Below are positions 37,638-44,758 of a DNA stretch of 64,000 nucleotides, in pieces (positions within the stretch are counted from its first letter, which is position 1; each line of letters opens with the position of its first letter). A program made the position numbers and the translations under genes. The DNA is taken from assembly GCF_036345255.1 (NCBI RefSeq), contig NZ_CP107783.1, forward strand, positions 5,626,001 through 5,690,000, written 5' to 3'. A model generated the notes under the pieces. It was not told the DNA's origin, did no database searches, and worked only from the letters and a program-made list of their open reading frames with translations. This stretch comes from Streptomyces sp. NBC_00569. GTDB taxonomy: Bacteria; Actinomycetota; Actinomycetes; Streptomycetales; Streptomycetaceae.

Positions 37638-37860
37638 CCCGCAGGCGGACATCGCCCGGCGCGCCTGGGTGGCCTGCCCCGTCTGCGACGACGCCCGTCA
37701 CTGCGCACCCTGTGCCGACCGCCGCAACTGCCGGGAGCACTGGCGCTACCTGATCTCCAATCAGGGGCCGGTCCTCCACCTCCAGTGCCCGCAGTGCACC
37801 CACATGTGGTCCCTGAACACCCGGCCGGGCGTGACCGGGCCCGACGGCAGAACGCTCTGA
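37621..37860 (+). CDS. small zinc-ribbon-like protein
   Basis: 79 residues from GTG 37621. Cysteine pairs CPVCDDARHCAPC and LQCPQCTHMW suggest a zinc-binding fold, with further CREHWRYL between them. Overlap with the DUF6400-like gene supports a shared transcript. No homologous function recalled. Confidence 0.5.
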   Translation: MRLPIDPQADIARRAWVACPVCDDARHCAPCADRRNCREHWRYLISNQGPVLHLQCPQCTHMWSLNTRPGVTGPDGRTL

Positions 37861-37888
37861 CCCGCGGCCGGACGGCCGGATCCTGATT

Positions 37889-37930
37889 CAAGCGGGCATG
37901 CTTGATTGTTTCTGTGCCCGCTGCCACTCT
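37889..37930 (+). promoter_or_regulatory. promoter with CAAGC-N6-GCTTG operator for the ligase-remnant/ECH/TetR operon
   Basis: CAAGCGGGCATGCTTG (37889-37904) overlaps a -35 TTGATT (37902-37907), 17-bp spacer, -10 CACTCT (37925-37930). It is the twin of the site at 29816-29853. Autoregulation by the TetR gene of this operon is the simplest reading. Confidence 0.6.
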
Positions 37931-37964
37931 CTGAATGTCGCGCCCACGTGACCGGAGAGGGGCC

Positions 37965-38021
37965 GTGCCGCGCGCCGACTCGGGAAAGATCCTCCGTCGA
38001 CAGCTCCGGGAGACATCGTGA
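37965..38021 (+). pseudogene. 18-codon remnant of a 4-coumarate-CoA-ligase-type gene
   Basis: GTG 37965 with GGAGAGGGG before it opens an 18-codon frame reading VPRADSGKILRRQLRETS and ending in a TGA that overlaps the GTG of the enoyl-CoA hydratase gene. PRADSGKILRRQLR is the C-terminal catalytic-lysine motif of acyl-CoA ligases. The promoter, ribosome site, start codon and last 17 codons remain; the middle (about 500 codons) is gone. In S. coelicolor a 4-coumarate-CoA ligase gene occupies this slot (SCO4383, memory). Confidence 0.75.
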
Positions 38022-38764
38022 GCACTGAGAAGACCCTGGTCCACTCCTCGCACGAGCGCGGGATCACCACCCTCACCCTCGACTCGCCGGCCAACCGCAA
38101 CGCCCTCTCGGTCACGCTCGTCGCCGAGCTGGCGGACGCGCTCACGGCGTGCGGCAAGGACGACGCCGTACGGGCCGTCGTCCTCACCCACACCGGCAAC
38201 ACGTTCAGCGCGGGCGCCGACCTGAAGTCCCCGCCCCCGCCCGAGGCACTGGTCGCGCTCCTGCGGCAGATCGTCGCGCTCGACCGGCCCGTCGTCGCGC
38301 GGATCGCCGGGCATGTGCGCGCGGGAGGGCTCGGCCTGCTCGGGGCCTGCGACATCGCGGCCGCCTCGCACGCCGCCTCGTTCGCGTTCACCGAGGTCCG
38401 TATAGGGGTGGCGCCCGCCGTCATCTCGCTGCCCCTGCTGCCCCGCAGCGACCCGCGCGCCGTCGCCCGCTACTACCTGACGGGCGAGCGCTTCGACGCG
38501 GCGGAGGCGGTCCGCATCGGGCTCCTGACGACGGCCGGGGACGACGTCGACGCCGCCCTCGCCCCCGTCCTCGACGGGCTGCGCAGGTCGGCCCCGCAGG
38601 GCCTGACCGAGACGAAACGGCTGCTCACGGCTAAGGTGCTGGAGGCCTTCGACCGGGACGCGGCCGACCTGAGCGCGCTCTCGGCCCGGCTGTTCTCCTC
38701 CGCGCAGGCAGGCGAAGGGATGACGGCCTTCCTCGAACGACGGGATCCCGCATGGGTGCTGTGA
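38018..38764 (+). CDS. enoyl-CoA hydratase/isomerase family protein
   Basis: 248-residue crotonase-fold protein. SPANRNALSVTLVAELADAL and HTGNTFSAGADL form the first half of the oxyanion hole; AGHVRAGGLGLLGACDIAAAS the second. The catalytic Glu expected near FTEVRIGVAPAVISL is present as E in TEVR. Because the active site lacks one of the two Glu of true hydratases, isomerase or hydratase specificity is uncertain. GTG start overlaps the TGA of the ligase remnant; the stop overlaps the TetR start. Confidence 0.85.
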   Translation: MSTEKTLVHSSHERGITTLTLDSPANRNALSVTLVAELADALTACGKDDAVRAVVLTHTGNTFSAGADLKSPPPPEALVALLRQIVALDRPVVARIAGHVRAGGLGLLGACDIAAASHAASFAFTEVRIGVAPAVISLPLLPRSDPRAVARYYLTGERFDAAEAVRIGLLTTAGDDVDAALAPVLDGLRRSAPQGLTETKRLLTAKVLEAFDRDAADLSALSARLFSSAQAGEGMTAFLERRDPAWVL

Positions 38765-39354
38765 CCTCATCCGGTACGGCGGTGGAGCGCGCCCCCAAAC
38801 AGGACCGCAGCCGCGCCACCCGCCGTCGGCTCCTCGAAGCGGCCGTGTCGTGCCTCGCCGAACACGGCTGGTCGGGCTCCACGGTCTCCGTCGTCGCCGA
38901 ACGGGCCGGGGTCTCGCGCGGCGCCGCCCAGCACCACTTCCCGACCCGCGAGGACCTGTTCACGGCCGCCGTCGAGTACGTCGCCGAGGAGCGTTCGACC
39001 GCGCTGCGCGCCCTGCGCCCCCGCGGCCGCACCGAGGTCGTCGCCGCCCTCGTGGACCTGTACACGGGCCCGCTGTTCCGGGCCGCCCTGCACCTGTGGG
39101 TGGCGGCGTCGAACGAGCCGCAGCTGGGCGGCCGCGTCACCGAACTGGAGGCCCGCGTCGGCCGCGAGACCCACCGCATCGCCGTGGAGCTCCTGGCCGC
39201 CGACGAGTCGCACCCCGGTGTCCGCGAGACCGTGCAGGGCCTCCTCGACATGGCGCGCGGCCTCGGCCTCGCGAACCTCCTCACCGACGACGGGCCGCGC
39301 CGCGAGCGGGTCGTCGCGCAGTGGGCGGCGATTCTCGACGGGGCGCTGGGGTGA
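38761..39354 (+). CDS. TetR family transcriptional regulator
   Basis: 197 residues from GTG 38761 (GTGA overlap with the previous stop; ATG 38752 is an alternative). RATRRRLLEAAVSCLAEHGWSGSTVSVVAERAGVSRGAAQHHF is the TetR helix-turn-helix. The C-terminal helices form the ligand pocket, probably for a CoA thioester given the operon. It is the obvious candidate to bind the CAAGC..GCTTG sites at 29816 and 37889. Confidence 0.9.
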   Translation: MTSSGTAVERAPKQDRSRATRRRLLEAAVSCLAEHGWSGSTVSVVAERAGVSRGAAQHHFPTREDLFTAAVEYVAEERSTALRALRPRGRTEVVAALVDLYTGPLFRAALHLWVAASNEPQLGGRVTELEARVGRETHRIAVELLAADESHPGVRETVQGLLDMARGLGLANLLTDDGPRRERVVAQWAAILDGALG

Positions 39355-39378
39355 CCCGGGGCAGGTGACGCAGGGGAA

Positions 39379-39408
39379 CGGCGCCGCACGGAAATCCGTG
39401 CGGCGCCG
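39379..39408. terminator. bidirectional terminator between TetR and citrate synthase genes
   Basis: Perfect 14-bp stem (CGGCGCCGCACGGA with its complement) around a two-base AA loop, between convergent genes. Confidence 0.8.
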
Positions 39409-39430
39409 CTCGCTCAGCCGGGGGTGCTGC

Positions 39431-40561
39431 TCAGCCCGACATCTGCCCATACCCCTCGATGTCACGCGGGTCGCGGGTGCCCGGCCCGATGTAGCGGGCC
39501 GAGGGACGTACGAGGCGGCCCGTGCGCTTCTGTTCCAGGATGTGCGCCGACCAGCCGGCGGTGCGGGCGCACGTGAACATCGACGTGAACATGTGCGCCG
39601 GGACCTCGGCGAAGTCCAGCATGATCGCCGCCCAGAACTCCACGTTCGTCGCCAGGACCCGGTCGGGCCTGCGGGCGTGCAGCTCCGCGAGGGCCGCCTT
39701 CTCCAGCGCCTCGGCGACCTCGAAGCGCGGTGCGCCCAGCTCGCGGGCCGTGCGCCGCAGCACGCGCGCACGGGGATCCTCGGCGCGGTACACGCGGTGC
39801 CCGAAGCCCATGAGGCGCTCGCCCTTGTCGAGAGCCCGCCGGACGTACGCCTCCGCGTCGCCGGTGCGCTCGATCTCCTCGATCATGCCGAGGACGCGGG
39901 AGGGCGCGCCGCCGTGCAGGGGGCCCGACATGGCGCCGACGGCGCCCGACAGGGCGGCCGCGACATCGGCGCCCGTGGAGGCGATGACGCGCGCGGTGAA
40001 CGTGGAGGCGTTCATGCCGTGCTCGGCGGCGCTCGTCCAGTACGCGTCGACGGCGGCGACATGCTTCGGGTCCGGCTCGCCGCGCCAGCGCTTCATGAAC
40101 CGCTCGACGACGGTGTCCGCCTTGTCGATCTCGTGCTGCGGCACCATCGGCCTCCCCTGCCCGCGCGCCGACTGGGCGACGTAGGAGAGGGCCATGACGG
40201 CGGCGCGGGCGAGGTCCTCGCGGGCCTGCGCCTCGTCGATGTCGAGAAGGGGTTTGAGGCCCCACACGGGCGCGAGCATGGCGAGCGCGGACTGTACGTC
40301 GACGCGGATGTCGCCGGAGTGGACGGGGATGGGGAACGGCTCGGCGGGCGGCAGGCCCGGGTTGAAGGCCCCGTCGACGAGGAGGCCCCAGACGTTGCCG
40401 AACGAGACCTGGCCGACCAGGTCCTCGATGTCGACGCCCCGGTACCGAAGGGCGCCGCCCTCCTTGTCCGGTTCGGCGATCTCCGTCTCGAACGCGACGA
40501 CTCCCTCGAGGCCGGGCACGAAGCCGGGGGCACTGCCGGGGTCAAGGCCGGGGTCGGACAT
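39431..40561 (-). CDS. citrate synthase 2
   Basis: 376-residue citrate synthase of the short bacterial type II/CitA-like class. SAAEHGMNASTFTARVI and SGPLHGGAPSRV carry the two active-site His; GFGHRVYRAEDPRARVL contains the His-Arg pair near the oxaloacetate. It condenses acetyl-CoA with oxaloacetate; some homologues act on other acyl-CoAs. Start ATG 40561. A corresponding citA lies near serC in mycobacteria (memory). Confidence 0.88.
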   Translation of the reverse strand: MSDPGLDPGSAPGFVPGLEGVVAFETEIAEPDKEGGALRYRGVDIEDLVGQVSFGNVWGLLVDGAFNPGLPPAEPFPIPVHSGDIRVDVQSALAMLAPVWGLKPLLDIDEAQAREDLARAAVMALSYVAQSARGQGRPMVPQHEIDKADTVVERFMKRWRGEPDPKHVAAVDAYWTSAAEHGMNASTFTARVIASTGADVAAALSGAVGAMSGPLHGGAPSRVLGMIEEIERTGDAEAYVRRALDKGERLMGFGHRVYRAEDPRARVLRRTARELGAPRFEVAEALEKAALAELHARRPDRVLATNVEFWAAIMLDFAEVPAHMFTSMFTCARTAGWSAHILEQKRTGRLVRPSARYIGPGTRDPRDIEGYGQMSG

Positions 40562-40942
40562 CAGGCGGCTCCTCTGAATGTGTACGACTCTGCGTGTGCG
40601 GCTCTGCGTGTGTACGGCGGAGGACCGCGGTGGTCGTGTGCGGTCCGCATGGGCGTAACGGTTCTGCGGCGGTATGTGCCGGAATGCTCCGGACTGTGGC
40701 GACCCGTCCGGCCTGTTCTGGCCTGTCCGGATCCGCGGTGCCGGCGCGGCTCCGGGGCTCAGGGGCCGGATCGGTCACCACGGTGATGCCCGTTTCGGCA
40801 GGCGGTCACCCAACCGAAGGGGCGGCTGGACCGACGACGATATCCGCTGGTGCCACCCTTGGGGAGAGTGCGCGGCACTCAGTGCCACTCAGTGATGAAC
40901 TCCACGCGGCCGACTGCCCCACGCGTACGGCAGGATGACCGC
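40562..40942. other. divergent gap between citrate synthase and pdxH
   Basis: 381 bases. Two CTCTGCGTGTG direct repeats lie at 40588-40612. CACTCAGTG occurs twice 10 bp apart (40876-40884 and 40886-40894); the first is part of the palindrome GCACT-C-AGTGC. These could be operators. No promoter is clear, no RNA gene seen. Confidence 0.4.
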
Positions 40943-41623
40943 GTGAGCGACCACGACCACCACGCACCCCAGAACCCCGCCGTCATGCGTGCGCAGTACC
41001 GCCTGCCGGGTGAGGGACTCCTGGAGGAGGACGTCCCCGCGCGCCCGATGGAACTGTTCGAGCTCTGGTTCAACGAGGCCACGCGGGCGCGCGGCGTCCT
41101 GTACGAGCCGAACGCGATGGTCGTCTCCACGGCGGACGCGGCCGGCCGGCCGAGCTCGCGCACCGTGCTGCTCAAGGCCTACGACGACCGGGGCTTCGTC
41201 TTCTACACGAACTACGGCTCCCGCAAGGCCCGCGACCTGGCGGCGAACCACGAGATCGCGCTGCTCTTCCCCTGGCACCCGATGGCCCGCCAGGTCATCG
41301 TCTCCGGCACCGTCGCCCATACGAGCCGCGAGGAGACGGCCGCGTACTTCCGCTCCCGCCCGCGCGGCTCCCAGCTCGGCGCGTGGGCCAGCGCGCAGTC
41401 GCAGATCCTCACCTCGCGCGCCGAACTCGACGCCGCGTACGCCGAACTCACCGAGCGCTACCCGGAGGGCGAGAACATCCCGGTGCCCGACCACTGGGGC
41501 GGCTTCCGCGTCACCCCGCGCACCGTCGAGTTCTGGCAGGGCCGCGAGAACCGCCTCCACGACCGGCTGCGCTACGTCCACGAGCCGTCCGGCGCCTGGC
41601 GCGTCGAACGCCTCGGCCCCTGA
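40943..41623 (+). CDS. pdxH: pyridoxamine 5'-phosphate oxidase PdxH
   Basis: 226-residue FMN enzyme making pyridoxal 5'-phosphate. [27 protein letters not shown] binds [25 protein letters not shown] is the C-terminal signature that binds the substrate phosphate. GTG 40943 ([12 protein letters not shown]) was chosen with AGGA before it; an upstream ATG at 40893 would add 17 residues without family support. The SerC enzyme nearby uses its product. Confidence 0.93.
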   Translation: MSDHDHHAPQNPAVMRAQYRLPGEGLLEEDVPARPMELFELWFNEATRARGVLYEPNAMVVSTADAAGRPSSRTVLLKAYDDRGFVFYTNYGSRKARDLAANHEIALLFPWHPMARQVIVSGTVAHTSREETAAYFRSRPRGSQLGAWASAQSQILTSRAELDAAYAELTERYPEGENIPVPDHWGGFRVTPRTVEFWQGRENRLHDRLRYVHEPSGAWRVERLGP

Positions 41624-41671
41624 CCCGCGGATCCGCCGCTGCGAAGTCGCGCCGGTACGGAGGCCGCGCCG

Positions 41672-42544
41672 CTACGAGGTGAGTACGCCGTCCAGGAAAG
41701 GCTCGATGGCGGAGCGCAGCGCCTCCGGCCGATCGTAGTGGACGAGATGCCCGGCGTCCGCGATCTCCGCGTACTCGCCCCTGGGCAGGACGCGGACCAT
41801 CTCCTGCGCCTCGGCGCGGCCCAGCTCGCCGTCGAGGCCGCGGACGACGAGGGTGGGGCAGCGGACCTGGGCCAGCTCCTCCCAGTGCGCGTCGTAGACC
41901 CAGGTGGCCCGGGAGACCAGCATCTGGCGGTGGTCGAACACGGGCCGCCAGCCGTCGGCGCTCTCCGCCATGACCTCGGCGTAGAACTCACCGCGCGAGG
42001 GCTGGGGCCGCTCCACCCACGGGTCGTCCTCGCCGAACCACTTCCGTACGTCGGCGAGCGTGGCGAAGGGCGTGGGCCAGGCGTCGAACCAGTCCTCCCA
42101 CTCCCGCTGGGACGCCGCCCCGAGCGCGGAGGCCCGCATGTCGCAGATGATCACGGCGCGTACGAGGTCGGGGCGGCGCGCGGCGAGCTGCCAGGCGGTG
42201 AGCGCGCCCATGGAGTGGCCGATGACGACGGCGGGCGCGAGGCCGAGCTGGACGAGGGCGGCCTCGGCGTCCTGGATGTACGCCTCGCGGTCGTAGGGGC
42301 CCTCGGGGGGTTTCTGGCTCTGGCCGTGGCCGCGCTGGTCGAGCGCCACGGCGCGGTGGCGCTCGGAGAGCCAGCGGGCGGTGCCCGCCCAGTGCGAGGC
42401 CCGGCCCATCAGGCCGTGCAGTAACAGCACGCCGGGGGACTGGTCGACCTCGCCCGTCTTGGGCGGGTCGGCGAACTCCCACGCGGCGAGACTCACGCCG
42501 CCCGCCCCGGTCACGTCGATGCGCCGCACCATAGGCTCTGGCAC
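41672..42544 (-). CDS. alpha/beta hydrolase
   Basis: 290 residues. Oxyanion loop LLLHGLMGRASHW, nucleophile elbow VIGHSMGALTA (Ser near 112), and a catalytic His in DAGHLVHYDRPEA near 267 with Asp in RGLDGELG near 245. No signal peptide. Substrate unknown; resembles epoxide hydrolase/BphD-like cytoplasmic hydrolases. It converges with pdxH across 48 nt. Confidence 0.85.
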   Translation of the reverse strand: MPEPMVRRIDVTGAGGVSLAAWEFADPPKTGEVDQSPGVLLLHGLMGRASHWAGTARWLSERHRAVALDQRGHGQSQKPPEGPYDREAYIQDAEAALVQLGLAPAVVIGHSMGALTAWQLAARRPDLVRAVIICDMRASALGAASQREWEDWFDAWPTPFATLADVRKWFGEDDPWVERPQPSRGEFYAEVMAESADGWRPVFDHRQMLVSRATWVYDAHWEELAQVRCPTLVVRGLDGELGRAEAQEMVRVLPRGEYAEIADAGHLVHYDRPEALRSAIEPFLDGVLTS

Positions 42545-42693
42545 CCCCTTGTGGTCGCGCCTGCAGTGGCATACCCGCGCACGCTATCGAACTCTTTTTC
42601 GAAAGCGCGGTCGTTCTCGGCAACACCCCTCGTTCGAGTGACCTCGCTCAAGGATTGACCGCCGCCGTCGAGGGGAGATCTTCAACGGGAGGC

Positions 42694-42796
42694 GGACCGC
42701 TCGGGGAAAACGGTCCGAAGGGGATGACCCTGGGAGCTCGGGGCTCCGGGTCAGCACAGGGGAGGACAGGCCCCGGCGCCGCAAGGCGCCGGGGCC
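42694..42796. ncRNA. three consecutive hairpins; possible structured RNA or dmdR1 terminator
   Basis: Stem 1: GGACCG/CGGTCC (42694-42716). Stem 2: TGACCC and GGAGC pair with GCTCC and GGGTCA (42725-42753). Stem 3: GGCCCCGGCGCC-GCAA-GGCGCCGGGGCC, 12 perfect pairs (42769-42796). A TTGACC at 42655-42660 could be a -35, the -10 is poor. Stem 3 could end transcripts from dmdR1 on the minus strand; stems 1 and 2 are not explained by that. Confidence 0.4.
42769..42796. terminator. strong GC-rich terminator-like hairpin
   Basis: 12-bp perfect stem with a GCAA tetraloop between the divergent alpha/beta-hydrolase gene and the incoming dmdR1 transcript. Two CTGCGCCCTGTC direct repeats follow at 42808-42832. 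Confidence 0.6.
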
Positions 42797-42927
42797 CTCT
42801 GTCTGACTGCGCCCTGTCCGTCTGCGCCCTGTCTGGGTACGTCGGCACATCGTCCCGCCCCCTCCCCGCCCGCGCGGCCGGACCGGTGCGGACCCGAAAC
42901 CGAGACGGTCAAGAGTCCTCAGGTCAT

Positions 42928-43068
42928 ATGCCTCTCGCGACAGCCTTGCACGCAAAACGTCCGCGCGCTGCGATTCCGCACAGTGAATCTTGCTTTCTGC
43001 GAGAGTTCTCGGAGAATGCGGTGACGTCCCAACTGCGCCTGTGGGAACAGGAGTTGACGCGTCGGTAA
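42928..43068 (+). CDS. possible 46-residue protein
   Basis: ATG 42928 opens MPLATALHAKRPRAAIPHSE and closes with WEQELTRR before TAA. It is less GC-rich than surrounding genes. Inside it (43000-43021) lies a near-palindrome TTCTGCGAG..CTCGGAGAA. No ribosome site and no recalled homologue; coding status is doubtful. Confidence 0.25.
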   Translation: MPLATALHAKRPRAAIPHSESCFLREFSENAVTSQLRLWEQELTRR

Positions 43069-43093
43069 GTTACCCCCGGTCGGGGCGTCGGGC

Positions 43094-43786
43094 TCAGCGC
43101 TTGGCGACGAACACGTGCGAGGCGATGTCCGCCGCCAGCTCCGCCGCCTCACCGCTGCTGCCCACCAGGACCCCGCCCGGCGACGCCGTCACACTGACCA
43201 CGGAGCCCGGCTGGATGCCCGCACGCCGCAGCGTGTACATCAGCTGCGCGTCCGTCTGGATCGGCTCACCGATCCGGCGCACCACGACCGTCTTGCCGTC
43301 CGCGCCCGGGTCGAGATCGGCGAGGGACACCATGCCCTCGTCGAGGAACGGGTCCGCGCCGTCCTTCTCGCCCAGCTCCTCCAGCCCCGGGATCGGGTTC
43401 CCGTACGGCGATTCGGTCGGGTGGCGCAGCAGCTCGAGCACGCGGCGCTCGACCGCCTCGCTCATCACGTGCTCCCAGCGGCAGGCCTCCGCGTGCACCT
43501 GCTCCCACTCCAGGCCGATCACGTCGACGAGCAGACACTCGGCGAGGCGGTGCTTGCGCATCACGCGCGTGGCCAGCCGGCGGCCCTCGTCCGTCAGCTC
43601 CAGGTGGCGGTCCGTGGCCACGGCCACCAGGCCGTCGCGCTCCATGCGGGCCACGGTCTGGCTCACCGTCGGGCCGCTCTGGTCCAGCCGCTCGGCGATC
43701 CGGGCGCGCATGGGGACCACACCTTCCTCTTCGAGCTCGAGGATGGTGCGGAGATACATCTCCGTGGTGTCGATCAGTCCGGACAT
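43094..43786 (-). CDS. dmdR1: iron-dependent repressor DmdR1 (DtxR family)
   Basis: 230 residues, DtxR/IdeR type. The winged helix covers 1-73 (DQSGPTVSQTVARMERDGLV is the recognition helix). All metal ligands of DtxR are conserved at the same numbers: M10, C102, E105, H106 for site 2 and H79, E83, H98 for site 1. An SH3-like domain follows from about 150. In S. coelicolor this regulator (SCO4394) represses siderophore genes under iron sufficiency. It diverges from the SIS gene. Confidence 0.92.
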   Translation of the reverse strand: MSGLIDTTEMYLRTILELEEEGVVPMRARIAERLDQSGPTVSQTVARMERDGLVAVATDRHLELTDEGRRLATRVMRKHRLAECLLVDVIGLEWEQVHAEACRWEHVMSEAVERRVLELLRHPTESPYGNPIPGLEELGEKDGADPFLDEGMVSLADLDPGADGKTVVVRRIGEPIQTDAQLMYTLRRAGIQPGSVVSVTASPGGVLVGSSGEAAELAADIASHVFVAKR

Positions 43787-43852
43787 ACGTGCCCCTCGAT
43801 TAGCTCTGCTAGCTCACCGCTAGCTCGTGCGCTGGCCCTGACCCAATTCTGA
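43115..43852 (+). CDS. long ORF antisense to dmdR1, adm-like
   Basis: An open frame of 245 codons lies on the strand opposite dmdR1 and covers nearly all of it. In S. coelicolor an antiparallel gene overlapping dmdR1, named adm, was reported to make protein and to affect siderophores and antibiotics (memory of the literature). The predicted product is rich in His, Arg and Gln, as expected of any high-GC shadow frame, so sequence alone gives weak support. Confidence 0.25.
   Translation: MRGDVRRQLRRLTAAAHQDPARRRRHTDHGARLDARTPQRVHQLRVRLDRLTDPAHHDRLAVRARVEIGEGHHALVEERVRAVLLAQLLQPRDRVPVRRFGRVAQQLEHAALDRLAHHVLPAAGLRVHLLPLQADHVDEQTLGEAVLAHHARGQPAALVRQLQVAVRGHGHQAVALHAGHGLAHRRAALVQPLGDPGAHGDHTFLFELEDGAEIHLRGVDQSGHTCPSISSASSPLARALALTQF
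43801..43826. promoter_or_regulatory. TAGCTC triple repeat in the dmdR1-SIS divergent region
   Basis: TAGCTC at 43801, 43810 and 43821, with GCTAGC palindromes at 43808 and 43819. It lies just upstream of dmdR1. It is only remotely like the iron-box consensus, so autoregulation is a guess. Confidence 0.35.
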
Positions 43853-43988
43853 CGCATAGCGCTGACAACCGTGCCGCGCCGGGGGAACCGGGCTCCGTAC
43901 GGCAGGAACGTATTGACAGGGAACTGGTCCGGACCGCAACGTGATGCGCGGCATGCGGACAGTAAGGGACGACGAAGGGGCTCCGCCG

Positions 43989-44744
43989 ATGAGCGACAGC
44001 AAGCTGGCCGGTCAGTACCTCGACGCCGCGATCGGCCTGCTGAGGCGGGTGCGCGACGAGGAGGACCGCAACATCGTGGCCGCCGGCACGCTCATCGCCG
44101 ACACGGTCGCCGACGGCGGCCGGCTCTTCGCGTTCGGCGCGGGGCACTCCTCGCTCGCCGCGCAGGACGTCGTCTACCGCGCGGGCGGACTCGCCCTGAT
44201 GAACCTGCTGTCCGTACCCGGAGTCGTAGGCGTCGACGTCATGCCCGCCACGCTGGGCTCCGCCCTGGAACGCGTCGACGGGCTCGCGGGCGCCGTCCTG
44301 GACTCCAGCCCGGTCCGCGCCGGCGACACCCTCGTGATCATCTCGCTGTCCGGCCGCAACTCCCTGCCCGTGGAGATGGCGATGAACGCCCGCGCGCTGG
44401 GCCTGCGCGTGATCGGCGTGACGTCCGTGGCGTACGCCGAGGAGACGAAGTCCCGCCATGCGTCGGGGACGTTCCTCAAGGACCACTGCGACATCGTCCT
44501 CGACTCCAAGATCGAGGTCGGCGACGCGGAGCTCACGTACGACACCGTCGACGCCCCCTTCGGGCCGGCCTCCACGATGGTGGCCAGCGCCCTGATGCAG
44601 GCCACCATGGCGACGGCCGCGGCCGAGCTCGCCGACCGCGGCATCCAGCCGCCGCTCCTGCGCTCGGGGAACGTGGACGGCGGCCACGAGTGGAACGGCC
44701 GCATCTTCACCGAGTACGGCGACCGGATCTTCTACCGGCACTGA
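43989..44744 (+). CDS. SIS domain sugar-phosphate-binding protein
   Basis: 251 residues with one SIS fold. GRLFAFGAGHSSLAAQDVVYRAGGL and DTLVIISLSGRNSLPVEMAMNARALGLRVIGVTS are the phosphosugar-binding loops (Ser-Gly-Arg-Asn-Ser). It resembles GmhA/YckH-like or N-acetylmuramic-acid-6-phosphate-related SIS proteins; the substrate is unknown. ATG 43989 was preferred over earlier ATGs because similarity starts at DSKLAGQYLDAAIGLL. Confidence 0.8.
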   Translation: MSDSKLAGQYLDAAIGLLRRVRDEEDRNIVAAGTLIADTVADGGRLFAFGAGHSSLAAQDVVYRAGGLALMNLLSVPGVVGVDVMPATLGSALERVDGLAGAVLDSSPVRAGDTLVIISLSGRNSLPVEMAMNARALGLRVIGVTSVAYAEETKSRHASGTFLKDHCDIVLDSKIEVGDAELTYDTVDAPFGPASTMVASALMQATMATAAAELADRGIQPPLLRSGNVDGGHEWNGRIFTEYGDRIFYRH

Positions 44745-44758
44745 CGCCAGGGTCGCGG

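Noticed and set aside
40588..40612. CTCTGCGTGTG repeat as a CRISPR-like array
   Set aside because: Only two short copies with no spacer periodicity.
42655..43068. 137-codon plus-strand frame through the triple hairpin
   Set aside because: Its first 90 codons coincide with palindromic DNA; only the last 46 codons were kept as a doubtful ORF.
43016..43093. Possible tRNA or riboswitch near dmdR1
   Set aside because: No cloverleaf, no conserved T-loop, no known riboswitch core found here or elsewhere in the window.
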